This document shows positions 1 through 13,885 of a stretch of DNA of 64,000 nucleotides, in pieces. The notes under the pieces were generated by a model. That model did no database searches. It saw only the letters and a list, made by a program, of their open reading frames with translations, and was not told where the DNA came from. Source of the DNA: Synanceia verrucosa (Eukaryota; Chordata; Actinopteri; Perciformes; Synanceiidae); assembly GCA_029721515.1 (NCBI GenBank), contig CM056561.1, positions 15,356,135-15,420,134 of the forward strand. Reading direction: 5' to 3'. How positions within the stretch are numbered: the stretch's first letter is position 1; every line of letters begins with the position of its first letter. Made by a program: the position numbers and the translations under genes.

Positions 1-366
1 AGTGTCGCTGGGCCCAGAGGGTGTCATGTGATCTACCCACCACTGTTCCTGACAACTTAATTGTGATGGCTTAAGAACAGGGGTCGTAATGTACAAAGTA
101 TACACACCAGTGTTTCCCCTAGCTTTTTCGCATTGGAAGGAGCGTGGTCCATCACTGGGGTTCTTGCAGGACCATCTCTCCACAGGACCCCATTACCATA
201 ATTACAGAGCATTTGGACCTAAATAAACACTTAGGGCTGATTTGTGTTCATTTTTTTCAAATTTCAACAATGGAACATTTTTTTCATACAATACGTACGT
301 AATGTTAGGTGGAGGGGCACAAATGGGATTTTTGAACTGGGTTACTGTGTGTAATAGGGTCGTTAA

Positions 367-720
367 TCATGATCATCACCAATATTTAGTATTATCATTA
401 TTGTGTTATGATCAACAGGCACAGGCAGCTACCAATTCCTCAGGACCCTGAGCAATGAGTTTGCATTATGGTGTGTTCACTGGAAGTCAGAATATAGTGC
501 TCCCAGCTCTTATTGCCTTACAGATGTACAACAAAACACGTTGCTACTATTTAGCATAACAAGAATTCTATGACGGGTTGGTGAGATTAATCCAACTTTC
601 CGTCTTCATGGGGGTTCTAAATTCTGACTTGGAACTTGGAAATTTCGACATTCTTGTACAACTCGAACGCACCGTGAGTCGGAACTCAAACACAGAGCTC
701 CCAATGCTGCTGCAGTGACA
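367..720 (-). repeat. dispersed repeat family, copy A
   Basis: On the minus strand it shares GTTCACTGGAAGTC... (as reverse complement CTTCCAGTGAACACACC), GACTTTC.GATTAATCT and AGAATTC with copies near 10.65, 23.6 and 35.03 kb. No coding sequence or termini defined. Confidence 0.6.
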
Positions 721-2199
721 TTAATCCTCTGTTCTGTTTCATACCTACTGACATTCGAGATTCATAGAACCGTAGTTACATTCGTAACTATTGTTTTACC
801 GGCGATCTTTGTCTCCTTATGCTGGGAAAGTGGAGGGACGTGTTGGTGTCTATGAATCTGAAGGAGACATGTCCCTCTGTCCCTAGTGACATTTGAGAGC
901 ATGGTTACAATATTCTTTAATTTTCTGAAACAATAGTAGAGTTTAATACTGTGTACAGTAGGACAGAAAGCAGACAGGCCTCCCTGTTTATACTGTCCTT
1001 AATGCAAAATGTCCAAAGTAAATCAATAGCTTGGACAAGACTATCTAAAGGCATGCAATTTTGAGTTGAGGCTTACAGATGATCAATACATTCTCATCAA
1101 CGGTTGACCTAGAATAAGTGAATAACGGCAAAAGGATGCCAACTGATTGATTGGACATTATGTCATGCAGAGCCAAATTTGAAAATCTAAACTCAGCATG
1201 CAGTGTAACTGAGCTGCCACAGACACATCAGCCCTGTCACAAACACTGTTGGTTTGCTCGTTCACAGTGCTAAAATGCTATGGAAAAACATTCCCATCAC
1301 ATAAAATATGGTCCAAGCACACACACTCAGCGTCAACCTAAATAACCAACAACCAAATAACACATTCAGACATAATTTATATTACTTTATATTGCTCCAT
1401 TAGCCTCCTGTGATGTGACAATGTGTCACAACCAAAATCTCATCAGCACCAGCCCCAGCAAAAACACACTTAATAGTTCATTTTACCATTTGATCGAGGC
1501 CTGGTGCAATTGGCAAGTGGTTTCTTACATTTTTGTAAGGAGGTGTTTTTACCTTTGATTAAAGCCATCAGTGCTAATAGCGAACAACAGAACAATTACA
1601 TACATATTGTCAGTTTTGTAGGATTTCTTTTTGACAATCACAACCATTCTTATTTATCCCTTATGGTCTCCTCTTCATTTCCCATACTGTTTACAGAATG
1701 ACATAGATAGGGTCAGTCGCCATCAGCCAACCCATACTGTTGACTAAGAGATGCCTTAGTAATGTGGTAGATCATGATTCTGACCAGCACAGCAGAGAAA
1801 GAAGGTGATGAATGACATTGACTGGATAAGACAACCTTTTCTGTTGAAAACACCTAGGCTCTGCTCATGGCTTCTGATTTTGTACACAAAAATACCTTAA
1901 CTGCTCTTAAATGTGTATTTTGAGAAGGGTCAACATGTACTTTCCGTAATTATTAATACCAAGTAAAAGGTCAACAACTAAAACTAAAAGCTGAAATATC
2001 TTATTTTTTGTTTGTCTGTTTGTTTTTACTCACCGTTTGTTGCTTCAAAATACATGCATATTTAATTACATAAAAAGTCAACATGATAGAGCATAGCCTT
2101 AAAGTACGTAAAATTAATTTGCTAGAATACACTGTCTGTAGGGCTAGGTACATGTGCACAGATGGCACTAGGAACAGGGAGGACATGTCCCTTCAGAAT

Positions 2200-2345
2200 T
2201 TAAGTGACACCAGTTAGCCCCCAAGAGGAACTGGTAGCAGCCTGTGTCTGTTGATCATCATCAGACCATTGTCCCCTAACTTACTGAGTTGAAATCATAA
2301 AATAACAGACATAACAGTAAGGTTTATGACCCCATTATTAAAAAC
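2200..2345 (+). repeat. dispersed repeat family, partial copy E
   Basis: GAACTGGTAGCAGCCTGTGT, TGTTGATCATCATC and ACTTACTGAGTTG match the 3' part of the copy at 35.2-35.32 kb. Confidence 0.5.
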
Positions 2346-5300
2346 AAAACAACAACTGGAGAAAAAAAACAAGCTCTCTTCCCATATCACTGCCTCTTTA
2401 TTTTATTCCGTATATTCTGAAACAGCAGGTGATATCCCAATGTCCTACCTGCATGCAGCATAACATAATCAAACTATAAACCATATTGATGACAGGTAGC
2501 ATTTGACACTAACTGCAAATAAAACTTCCAGCTGCTTTTTTGTGGAAACTCCAAGCAATCAGACTTCAGCTGGGAATAAATAACAACATTGGCAGCTACC
2601 ACTGACCTTTTGCTCCATTTTCTTCCCAGCAGCCAAACACAGTAGCTTACAGTCGACACTCCTCCAGATTGAGCCCAGAGCTATAACTCCCACTTCAGGA
2701 TCTCCCTCTGACTTCCTTCCTCTGATTTAACTCTCCAGCTGCTTCAATGATCTGGATTTTCACTAATAATCCACATACACTCCCACTCCTTGTCTCTTCA
2801 TTTACACCTTGAGTATTTCCTCCAACTTCTCCTACCCCACCAGTAATTTCCTTTTTTTCTCTCTCCATTTGTTTTCTGCCAGAAATATATTTGATGCAGC
2901 AAAAAAAAAAAGACAGCAGCCTGCAGCTATGTCAATGTTGCCAAGTAGTGGGGGCAAAGGGCCAACAAGGTGAAACCCTAAAGTTAATGATTAACTTGAT
3001 AATTGGGGTCAGTCGGTTGAGGGCAAACTCCACAAATATAGCACAAGCCATCACTGACATGAGGAAAGAGTTTAAGGAAGGGAATGAGAGAATGGAGGTT
3101 CAAATTGAGACGATAAAGTTGGAACTAAAAAATAAAAAGCACAAGAGGTAGCAGAAAGGAGGACAGAGAAGAACAAAAAGGAAAATGGAGAATGAAATAA
3201 AGAAAGAAAAAACAGATCGGATTCCCTAAACTCATAGGGAACCTGACAACAAAAAGAACCTATGGGCAAACAGTCCTACATTTTTGAATAATCTCTGCAA
3301 ATGTACCACCACTTTGCATGATGCCATTAAATCAAGGGAACGTGATAAGGTTCTAAAAGTTCAATGAGTCTATTTTGCAACCCATAATTCGGATAATTTC
3401 CCAAGAAGGTTGAATTAGAAAAATGTGTGACAGATCAACACAATCAGTTTGATTTAGACGCTTTGATGCCGATCGTATTTCATGCAGCATTTATTGCAAT
3501 CATTTTGGGTTTTTTTTTTAGATAAACAAACTAAAAACTGCTGCATCTCAGCAATACCACAATCCATTTAATTGACACCAGAATTTTACAGAGTTTATGA
3601 CTGGTCATAAAAGTGTAGACTCCTTTTTTTATTTTCATCTGCACTGAACATAATTATTGAACCAACATGAAAACAGCTTGGTATAGCATGAGGTATAATA
3701 TCATGTTACAATTTACTTTGGTTAGCAGAGACCAGAATCTTGAGCAGATTAGCAGAATCCTCGATGTCTTTGAACAATATGATTTAAAGCAAGAAAAAGT
3801 GATGAAAATATTCAATAATCAAAGACTTCTTGGTGGTTTTCACATTTCACTATGGTCCATAAAAATAAAGCAGGTTTAGCCACTCTAAAGCCAGTCCAAG
3901 CCTCACTCCTTTGGAACAGTCATGTTAACCTTAGGTCAATTCAATACTGAAAAACAACCTTCAAACAACAGCATCAGCAGCATGCCATCGGGAAACACGG
4001 AACATGTTTCTGACAAGGTTATCAAGGTCAGATTTAGGGCCATGTGACCTAAATAATAAGGTGGATGACAGGTCTGGTGACTCCTTTAGGTTAGTACAAG
4101 TGGCCTATGCTAAGGGTGCGAGCCACATGACATTGGAATGCTACAGTAAAGGGTGATGAATTTCTTAAGCCTCAATAGCCTAAGGAAATCCATTTCAAGA
4201 TAAGCTTCTTTAAATTAAGATTGAGTAGAGATCAAAAGCCATGTGGAGGGACAGTTATAGCTTAAAAATATTGAAAACATTACAGTTTTTAATTTTTAAT
4301 TAATAGTTTACAAAGATGATGTTGGATTTCCCAGCGATAGTATTAAAAACTAAATTCTCTCTTCTGACTGCTCTCCATACTTTTTCTTATAACTGGGTTT
4401 ATTTCCCAAAATATATGGCCTTACACATACATATTATGTACTGGACAAATTCCACCAGAAAGCCCTGGTGCAGCTTCCTCTTCTCCCTAAATCAAACATG
4501 CTACAGATATAGTATATTGTAAGCGAGCCATGAGATGTATGATGATATGAAATGTTTAACTGAGTCATGATTACAATGTAAGTCTTTGACAAGAAGTATA
4601 GAAACTGATCAGCAAGAGCAGGAAGTGGAGGTGATCGTGATTAGAGAGCAAAACAAACACAATCTGGACAAAAAGTGGTGTTTTTGGTAAAACTGGTCTC
4701 TACTGTTCTCCAGATAAAACCAGAATGGAACAAGGTAAAAACAATTTTTTCCATGATGAAATAGACAATGTCTTCTTTCATTTGAGCTATTCTGTGTTTT
4801 CAGAGTCTTAGTACAAAATATTCTGTGCATCATGAAATATGACTCAAAATGGCACAAGGCACTTTTGTTTTTATAAAAGGGCTGCCATTCAATGAGTGAA
4901 TGAAATGGTTAAACCTATCAAAGTCCGACAATATGACGACTGACACGACAGGCATGTCAGTAAGGAGACCTAATGTATTACATAACACGTTAAATTGGCA
5001 TTGAAGTTAAAGTGACCATTCCCCTCAAATCAAACCCTTATTTGCTAATCAAAACTTGCATTTAAGTTCACAAAGCAAGATTCCCTGTGATTTCATCACC
5101 TCGCTGCACTTCCAAAAGCAAAAAAAAAAAAAAACAACTGAGGCCTTCTTTGCCCTCTGCCAAAATCCATGTCACAGGAAAAAAGGCAAAAGGCCAAAAC
5201 TAACATATTAGCTCACTGAAATGTAAGGTGCTTAATGTGGCCAGACAGCACTCAGAAGAAACTTTCTCTCACTTTACAGGCAAAGCAACACTTTTTTAGC

Positions 5301-6336
5301 ATCCGAAACAAACTCAACAGAAAATAGTTTCCTTTCAGTAATATCAAATGGTTATTATTCCATTAGTTGAGGTTTGTGTGGCATACCTAACATGTCTGAA
5401 ATTGCAATCTGTTGCTCTGCTTAGACGAAGGCCTGCAGCGCTCTGAGCGTCTCTTCCTAAGATCTCTTGCTCTCTTGTTCATTTCCTCCTCATAAATAGT
5501 AAGTGCTTTAATTGTGTTAAGCAGTTTAATCTGTACTGTCACAGAGATCTGGCATTAGTGTTGAGCAAGAACCCAAATATAATGACAAAGCATGAGCATC
5601 TCAACTAACAACGGTAACTGCCACCAAAACCAAAAAGCTGCCTTAGGTTGAATTTCACATTCTGATGGTGCTCTGATAAACTTTGAAGTAAAATCATCTT
5701 TTGAGAAGCACATAGAAACACACTGGTCTAAGAAAAACAATAATTCTGTGATCCAAACAATACAATTTCTATTGAGCATTACTTGGAAGCTTTATTTTGC
5801 ACTTTGTAATAGGACTTAATAGAAGAATCCTTTCATTTTCCATTTATAACTTGGACTTTGGAGGGAAATCCAACACTGCTCTTTCTTAAGTTGAAGGCTT
5901 AGTGCACTGTATTTTGTGTGTAAGGAGGCCATTTGTGTAAGAACCACTAACAGCCAAAAGAACAGGATAAGCCCGCCTGGTATGCAACTCTAATACATAG
6001 CTGCCTTCATTCTCTCTAAAAAGCAGAAAGGTGAATTCCTTTGTGTATCATTTCCACGTGTTAACGGGAACATGCAGTGGATTGACAAGAAAGACATGCG
6101 CACAAATGGCATTAAAGTCAGTATTATGTCATAGCCATATTGATAGATAACTATCCATAAAAGCCACATGTTCATTTACACCTCCCACATGTGCCTCCGA
6201 TTCCAGTTTCCTGTCACTGCGGGACAGTGGGTATGGCACTTTCCCCGTGTACAGCTGCCAGCACGTTTGTTGAGCATGTAATAACAGTTAGAATAGCAAC
6301 ATTCGGCCAAGTATCAGTTCATCTTCTACTGCAGTA

Positions 6337-6337
<1 letters not shown>

Positions 6338-6369
<32 letters not shown>
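6338..6369. repeat. (TG)n microsatellite
   Basis: Sixteen uninterrupted TG units. Confidence 0.95.
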
Positions 6370-8135
6370 GGGAAAGCTCCTCCCAGCTTGTCTAGACTGC
6401 CAAGTATGCAGGTATAAACCAATACAGCGTCCTCCCATCCACTAATAACACACACAAAGTTCACATATATACTTCACTGGAATGTGTAAGTGTATTTAAC
6501 AGCATACTCTCAGCACGATTTACAGCAGTAACACAAACATTCTGCTCAAGAAGTAAATAAACAAATAGATAACACAGGATATAGATAAAATCAGATGTAA
6601 GAGTACGCCGCCTCATAAAAAACAGGTGATTGTGATAACAGGGGTAGTTCAAGGACAGGACAGGGATTAGGATATGGGCTAATAAACTGAAGTGACTCTG
6701 TGCTTGAAAACAGGCTCTTCCCTGATGTGGCTTGGCAAGCTGTTAAAAGGATAGAAGGGCCTGGCACTCAGTGAAGCAGAAGGGCCTATTACTGAAGGAG
6801 AAGAGCCTGACTTTTTCAAGATGACAGGGAGCATTGAAATCCAGCCACACTTCCTTATAATTTCAGCTGAAACAATCCTGTGGTGTGGTGGGTGAAGGAA
6901 GGATGAACAAGGACGAACAATAGTACCTGTTGAAAATGAAAGCTGCAATAAGCATTTGAGCTCATACCATCAGCTGGTGTGTGGTTGACATATAAATGTG
7001 TTATATGTACATAAAAAGATTATTAAACCACAACAGTGTGGCAACACAGAGTGAAAGACATAATAAAGCTTGAACACTTGAATGTAGCTCACAGACAACG
7101 GATGCTATAAATGGGATGCAGGACACAGAATTTAGGTTTCATTGTGCATAGATACCATGCAGTTGTACCAATCGTATGCATGAAAAGGAAGATTAATCAC
7201 TAATTTTATTGCAGAAATAAAACAAAGCAGCGATGTGGTTGCAGTCATTTGTGACTTTCACATTTCCCACAACAACACTGATGTGTAACCACCAAATTGT
7301 TAATACTTCTAATCCCAGTGAGGTATTACAACTAAGCACATGGTTACGGGAGTGTGTGTACCCTCTACTTCTAGCGCCCTTGCTTAGATCACACCCATCT
7401 TGGAACTCAGCCTTTATTTTGATCTCAAGCATGACACACCTGTGAAGTGCTGTGATGCAAAATCTGGCCATGCATTGACAACATTCTGTCCTGGGGGTAC
7501 ACACACTGACTCACAAGGTGAAAATAATATCAGCCACAACAATAATAAAACATGGATGATTTACAGACATGATTAAAATAAGATTGATTGGTTTGTGTTG
7601 GGTATTTTATTGTTTAGCTCTTAGGTGTGAAAATTTGGGTTTAAATCCCATCAACCGCACATAACTTTTTGTAGTCAATCTAATCATCTATCCATCTAGT
7701 TAACAGCTTTAACTTCATTCCTAGTTTATATCCTGTAATTGTCTCAGTGCAAGCTGATGAGTCAGGAGCAGAGGACAAATAAAACACATGGTTAGTCGTA
7801 AGTCAGTTAAAATAGAGCCAGACATCTGTCTTTCTTAAAGGAAAATGAAAAAAGGCATATAAAAAAGGAAGTAATCCGAAGACTATACATCAAAACTATG
7901 ATTTTTCTTTAATGAACTAAGTAAAGGTACTAATGTTACTACTAAGTTGGCCAGGAAAAGACAGGATTTAATAGTGCGAAATGAGACAGCAGCTTGTGGT
8001 GCTATAAAAACTAGGGGTGCACGATATATCAGCATTAATATCAGTATCGGCTGATGTTTGTCATTTTTTTACATATCGGCATCGGTCCAACGTCTGAAAT
8101 TGAGCCAATGTTGAAACTGACGTTTATATGTCTAG

Positions 8136-8498
8136 TTGCTGTTTATGTGTCGAGAGAAGGGGAGGGAGACGGGGGGGAGGCACTTGGCCATGCCGTATTT
8201 GTTTGGGCACATGAAAAGCAGCACAGTTTTGTGGGAAGAGGTGAAAAAATGCCAGCGGTGTGGTTGTTTTTTTTTTTACAGCATCGAAAGAAAATACTTG
8301 GAAAAGCAGTATGCAACACCTGTAAAAGTCGAGGTAATGCGTGGAGGATGCCGTGTCAAGTCATTCAACAAAATTTGTCATTTGAAAAAACGCCATCCAG
8401 AAGTTCGCAAGCAATGGCAGGAAGCTGCTGCCGCTAACGTTAGCCAGCAGGCAAAAACGAAATCAGCAGCAGCCGCAGTTGGTAGCTCAATACAGTAA
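8136..8498 (+). pseudogene. BED zinc-finger remnant of hAT transposase
   Basis: One frame gives STVLWEEVKKC and VEVMRGGCRVKSFNKICHLK then KRHPEV; the overlapping frame gives KAVCNTCK. Together CNTC and HLKKRH make the BED C2..H2 pattern, so a frameshift lies between them near 8320. The Ala-rich stretch after it resembles the linker seen in ZBED/hAT proteins. Confidence 0.65.
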
Positions 8499-8619
8499 GT
8501 ACTCAACCACACCAAGAAATTTGCCAAGAACGGTGCAAAAGCCAGGTAAGTAACGAACAAGGTAATAGAAATGACTGCTCCTGCAAATAAGCTATTTTCC
8601 ATAGTGGAGGAACAAGGAC

Positions 8620-8880
8620 TACTTGGCAATGATCCTTGACCCTAGGTACAAAGACCATTATTTTGATATAGTCACCAAGCAAGTGGCAGTAAAGACACTC
8701 CAGAAGCAGAACAGAGCTTCACAGGACAGAAGAATGGTGAGACAAGAAGATAAGAACAAGTGATGAGGGTGGAAAGTCGCGGCTTGACATGCATGATGAA
8801 ATTCTGGAGGAAAACTCAAACATGGACCAGCAGGCAGTCCTGACAAGCCACACAAGTGTGCAGGTAGTAGACCCTGGTAG
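8620..8880 (+). pseudogene. hAT transposase C-terminal fragments
   Basis: 8620-8709 reads YLAMILDPRYKDHYFDIVTK, the LDPRYK motif common to hAT/ZBED transposases. A second fragment near 8785 reads DMHDEILEENSNMDQQ. They lie in different frames with stops between, so the gene is broken. Confidence 0.65.
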
Positions 8881-8939
8881 ACAGATCGACCCTGTCTTTT
8901 TTATTAAAAAAACAAAGCCTGCTAAAATGCTTTGTATTA

Positions 8940-9540
8940 AAGGAACCCTATGTAGGATTGTGGCCAAAACTGGTACTGCAATCACTTTCAAATTACTAGA
9001 GAGCGGTGTCTCCCCTCTCCCTCTCCCCTGATTAGAAGTTGCCAGCTCGGCTGCAAGATCGAACAGGAACGGAAATTGTTACAGTGAATGAAAAGCAGGT
9101 GGCGTGGGGCCGCTTTCAGTCGTCTTCATCTTTCAAAGGCATCTCCTATACAAGTCCTTGTTTTATTTCGGACTTTATCGCAACATATTTCGGATTCATA
9201 ACAAGGTCTTTTAGGTTTCGTAACGTTAGACATTATTTATCCGACACGGTCGTAGCTGCAGCTGTGGTAACTAGAGCAGAGCTGGCAACCCGGATGCTGA
9301 CACGCTACTGACTTGGTGATTGGAAGATGGAGGGTGGCGCATCAGACTAAAACACAACATGACAACATCGACATCAGTTGAGGGCTGCAACTTGGTTTTT
9401 TAAATGAGAATATCCTGGCTGGATTACTGTTGTCAGTGAAATAAGTATTTGAAATGAACATGATTTCTTAATGTCTGGTGACGTGTAAGAGCCATTTTAT
9501 GATTAACTAAAATAAATTTCTTACATATTGTACTTTTAAT
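8940..9540. repeat. possible nested TTAA-flanked element
   Basis: TTAA at both edges and imperfect inverted ends AGGAACCCTATGTAGG and AAGTACAATATGTAAG (about 11 of 16 match). TTAA duplication is the piggyBac signature, but no transposase is present and the ends are diverged. Confidence 0.35.
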
Positions 9541-10300
9541 GTTATTTTTATTGTGCTGTATATTTATAGAGTTACTAAAATCATAGATTTATTTACATGA
9601 AAAAAAATCTAATTGTTATAAAAACATTATTTAGTAATGCTTCTCTGCCCTCTGCTCAGAGCAAAATTCATCAAAGCTCTTAAGGGGAGGAAGACAGTGT
9701 TGTCATGTCTAGATTACTAGTGATTCATCAGACATCCATAGTAATACACTTGTCTACATTCCTGTAGGTCCATGGCTATCTGAGTGAGACCCCCATCCCA
9801 AGAAATGAGATCCCTCTGTGGTATTGGAAAAGAACATGTCTCGCTTTCCTGCCCTGGCCTAAGCAGCATGCAAGTGCCTTTCGGCTCCGTGTACGAGTGT
9901 GGACAGCGAACGTCCCTTCTCTGCTGCACTACATATTGCCGATTAGAAGAGAAACAGGATCCAGTGCGAGAAAGCAGAAATGCCTCTCTCTTTTTCACAG
10001 ATTTGAGTTTCATATAAGTGCATCCCTAGTAAAAACATTTTATCAATCACAGTATCCTTAGCTGTATCCTTAGACTACAAATATTTAAAAGAGTTATAAT
10101 ATAAGCTGGTTTACATAAGTGTGTTTACGTTTCTACCAAGACTCCCTGTCAAATTAAGGTAAGTATATGGGTGTGTTGTGTGATGGATGAACATTAACGA
10201 GCGCAGGAGCAGCTGGTGGGTAACTTGCCAAGCAAGAGGAGAGGCTGTGGAAGAATTGCAGTGATACAGTGTGCATGTACAGCAGTGGAGTCATATACAT

Positions 10301-11215
10301 TAGGGATGGTGAGATTCACTGAGATTCATATCGGTGGTCCGATACAAACGTTTGCAATGCAACTGCATCGGTAAATTCGGGGCGCATCGGATTTAATTTA
10401 CAAGTGAATTTGCGATGCTTCACGTCTTGTCTGTTTGCATCAGTAAATTCCATGGTTAAACTGATTATGTCATGTTCTGTTCCCTGTCCTGTGGTGTTTC
10501 TGGACTCATAGACATAGGCAACCTGAATCATAAACGTAGAAGAACTTTGAATGAACAGTCCATTGACATGCATATATACCCGTATGTCTATGGCACCATC
10601 GCTTCCTCATGCATGGGTGGAAGCCGGTAAGTATGTGGTACATTCCAGTTGAACACAAATGTCAGAATTTCAGAATAAGAAACCCCATGAAGTCAGACCT
10701 CCAACTCGGAAAGTCGGATTAATCTGACCAACCAGACATAGAATTCATATCTGCTACTGATGTAAACAGTAGCTACATGTTTTGTTGTACATCTGTAAGG
10801 CTGGGAAGTACTGAGAGCACTGACAATTTTCAGATTTGGAATTTGTTTAATTTTAGATTTTTAAACATACATTTTAGACATACAACATTTTAAACATATG
10901 TGAATATATTGTATAATACAATATAATATATTATCTATCTATCTGTAATTATCTCATTTTATTCAAGTCTTGTGACTGTTGATACTTGTTGTTGTCCATA
11001 TGTCATGCCTCTAAGTAGGTTTATATTACCAGTAAAATAATGCATTGGTAGATATTTTCAGTCAGATAATGCAACATATTTTTTGTCTGGTAGAATTCTG
11101 GAGGTCACTAGCCAATGGCCAGTAAGCCAAGATCTTAGTTCTACACTCTGATATCGGTGGCAACGTATTAAGATGCATATAGAATTGGCTTCAGTGGTGG
11201 AGCTATACATCCCTA
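10301..11215. mobile_element. probable hAT-type element, old
   Basis: Left end TAGGGATGGTGAGATTC and right end (other strand) TAGGGATGTATAGC. Flanking 8-mers ATATACAT and ATATACTG agree at six of eight. It contains a copy of the dispersed repeat at 10650-10830. No coding remnant recognised. Confidence 0.5.
10650..10830 (+). repeat. dispersed repeat family, copy B
   Basis: AACTCGGAAAGTCGGATTAA, CCAGACATAGAATTCAT and TTTTGTTGTACATCTGTAAG. Lies inside the probable hAT at 10301-11215. Confidence 0.6.
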
Positions 11216-13603
11216 ATATACTGTACATACTGTATGCATTTGTAAACACATTACAGTATGTCACTCGTGATGACTGTGAGCCTAAAATGGTTAGTTCTTT
11301 AAATGTGTGTGTTCAGGGAAATCCAGAGTGATTGACAGAAGTAGTATACTGCTAACAGAAATGAAGTACTACAGATAAAGGATGAATGGCAATGAATGCC
11401 ATTCTCTACAATGGCTTCCACTGTGAAAGGCCGGCACATAATCTTAGACGAGTCATGGCGGGAAAGAAGTGGTTACAGTGCGGTAGCCAGAGCAGAGATT
11501 AGCCACTGTGATAAAAGGAGAAACTCTCACAGGCATATTAACAAAGTGCAAATGGCCTCTTGAAAGAGATCCTTCAGATCCCATCACAGACATAAGCTTC
11601 CATTCAAACGGCTATTATCCAATTCAATTCCATCCCATCTGTCTTTTCATTCAGTCTAATACATTCTGCCACTAATCTAATACCACTCGATTCGTTCCTA
11701 TTCAGTGTCAGAGAAGTATTAAGAAAGGTTTCAAGGTTGGCATCTTCAATGCCAGAGTCTGTCAATCAAGCATGGACCAGCAGGGCTCTTGTAAATTAAA
11801 TAATTAAATACTCACTTTTTCCATGAGATCATGAAGTTAACTGTTCTGGTGATCGTCCAGAGCTCAGTTTTAACTGACAGCTATGAAATTATAGCATCCT
11901 ATGACAAGACATGTCACTACATTTTTTTTTTTTTTTTTTTTTAACAGATTGATCGGGCATTCTTTTTCAAAAAGTAATACATTATGAATGAGTCTTAACT
12001 CGGGGGTCATGAGACTTCATGTTGACATGATAATAATGATCTCTTTCAATTTGACTGCTAATCTGTACTTGTGTATGTTCACAAAAAGGTGTTACCTGTG
12101 TTCACACTGTGCTTCTTCGAGGTCTCCCTCACTCTGCTGTTGCACCTGTTGCGGCAGGGCGACTTGCACATTATAAGTACACGAATTATGATGACTTAAG
12201 GGCATGCTCCAAAACCTGAGTGCCTTAGTGCCAGTTTGAGCCAAGTGGGAGTGGTTTCCACTCCATATTAAGAAGCACATGCTGCTTATACCTTAAGAAA
12301 TGCAGTTGGTGTACTTGAATAAGCCTCCATACCGTAATTAACAAACTGTTACCAAATATCAATCTTAGGTCCATAGTCATACAATGCTAACCATAAACAT
12401 GGGTCAAGCACTATCAAAATAAGTTGCTTTTCCACCCGACCATTCACCTTAGCTCAGTGGACTACTGTAGCATCTCTCAGCTCATTGTTTTGAGTTTACA
12501 ACCTCCGACTTAACTGTTTTGGTTCAATCTCACTGCTCTCATGGCTATGTTTTTTTGGGCGCAGGAGGGAGCTAATTCCAAAGACTCTACTACCTGCACC
12601 AAACGGGAGACAGACAACGTTAGCAACTAGCTGTGAACAAAGATCCAAATATTTCCCTCATGACTGGGTGGAGACAAAACAGAGCTAACAGAGAGTTGAA
12701 AACTCCATCAGGGGGCAAACACAACTAATATTGTGCTACATTTGGTATGTTAAGAGGCAATATCAACTTTATAAGGTGATAATATGTCAGCAATGTTTTT
12801 CCTGCTTCAGCCAATTGGCCAAACAAATCAGTCACTGAAGTATTATAACAACTACAATATGATCCATTTCAGTGTAACCAACAACAGATTTTCATCTTAG
12901 GGCCAAGTAATTTCAAAATACATGTTTTGGTCTATATAAAAAGGGAGAAGAGGGTTACATAGGGACAAGTCCATGCAAATGTTTCAAGTTTAACCACAGT
13001 CTGCCCCCATTATAAAATTACACCAAATGTGAAAACAAAAAAAGAGACTCTTTCCACCCACTACCTGGCATCCATTTATGAGCAAAAATAACAGGGTTTA
13101 GTGGAAAACAACAGTGTCTGACAGAGAAAATGACTCATCTCTCACTCCATCCCTCCATCTCTCGCTCTCTCCCTTCCTCTTGTTTGGTTACCAGATTCAG
13201 CACATCCTGTACGTAAAAACATAGCTGAACTTGAATGAGAACATAAACATCAGCTCTGCTCGCACCACATTTTCCCTTTGGTTCCAAGAAGTGACGAGGC
13301 AGGCTGACAAAATTTAAGGAAATAAACAGTGTTGAAACGATACAAATTATATAAATTAGTTAAAATTAGAAAATGAAAAAGAGGAGGACAGGAGGAGCAC
13401 AGAGAGGAAATGAAAAGACACCAATTTCCAACCATATTTCCAGGTATTAGTCATAAGGGTGGGATGTCTATAATGGCCAGATTACTTGCCAAGATCATCC
13501 ACGTAGATGTAGCAGCATAGCTTGCTTCAACATCAACTGATTCTGGTGTCTACACAGGCTGGTGAAGCACTACAGGAGAGTTTAAAATAGAAAAAAATAT
13601 ATA
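11216..13603. other. no gene recognised
   Basis: Unique-looking AT-rich sequence with a poly-T run at about 11923-11942. No exon with convincing splice sites or domain similarity. Confidence 0.55.
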
Positions 13604-13766
13604 CACTATATTGCCAAAAGTATTCGTTCACCCATCCAAATAATCAGAATCAGGTGTTCCAATCACTTCCATGGCCACAGATAAAATCAAGCACCTAGGC
13701 ATGCAGACTGCTTTTTCAAACATTTGTGAAAGAATGGGTCGCTCTCAGGAGCTCAGTGGGAGTCTA
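13604..13766 (+). mobile_element. Tc1 5' fragment
   Basis: Starts after TA with CACTATATTGCCAAAAGTAT, a familiar fish Tc1 terminus. It reaches the transposase start ATG at 13734-13736 (MGRSQELS) and breaks off eight codons in. Confidence 0.8.
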
Positions 13767-13885
13767 ATTTACCTAAAAAAAATGTAAAATTGATTAAAGC
13801 AGGTATTTGTTCTCCTTACTTTTCCTGTACTTTAGTATGTGTGACGCTACTGACTGGAGATTAGTAAGCTTTATTTAAAAAAAAG

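Larger units (their letters stand above)
721..8011. other. no gene recognised
   Basis: Apart from repeat copy E (2200) and (TG)n (6338) I see only AT-rich, stop-dense sequence. The longer frames (for example minus 6679-6948 and plus 2891-3151) lack recognisable domains. The second has a Lys/Glu-rich, coiled-coil-like composition with stops soon after. Confidence 0.6.
8012..10028 (+). mobile_element. hAT transposon, decayed, with transposase remnants
   Basis: 2017 bp. Left end TAGGGGTGCACGATATATC, right end (other strand) TAGGGATGCACTTATATG. Flanking 8-mers ATAAAAAC (8004-8011) and GTAAAAAC (10029-10036) differ at one base. Inside are a BED zinc-finger remnant and two transposase fragments. 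A second repeat appears nested at about 8940-9535. Confidence 0.82.

Noticed and set aside
2891..3151. Coiled-coil-like frame (MRKEFKEGNERMEVQIETIK)
   Set aside because: Considered as a LINE ORF1 remnant, but no flanking reverse transcriptase or repeat structure supports this.
6679..6948. 89-codon minus-strand frame with non-random look
   Set aside because: No known family, no splice partners in phase; most likely chance.
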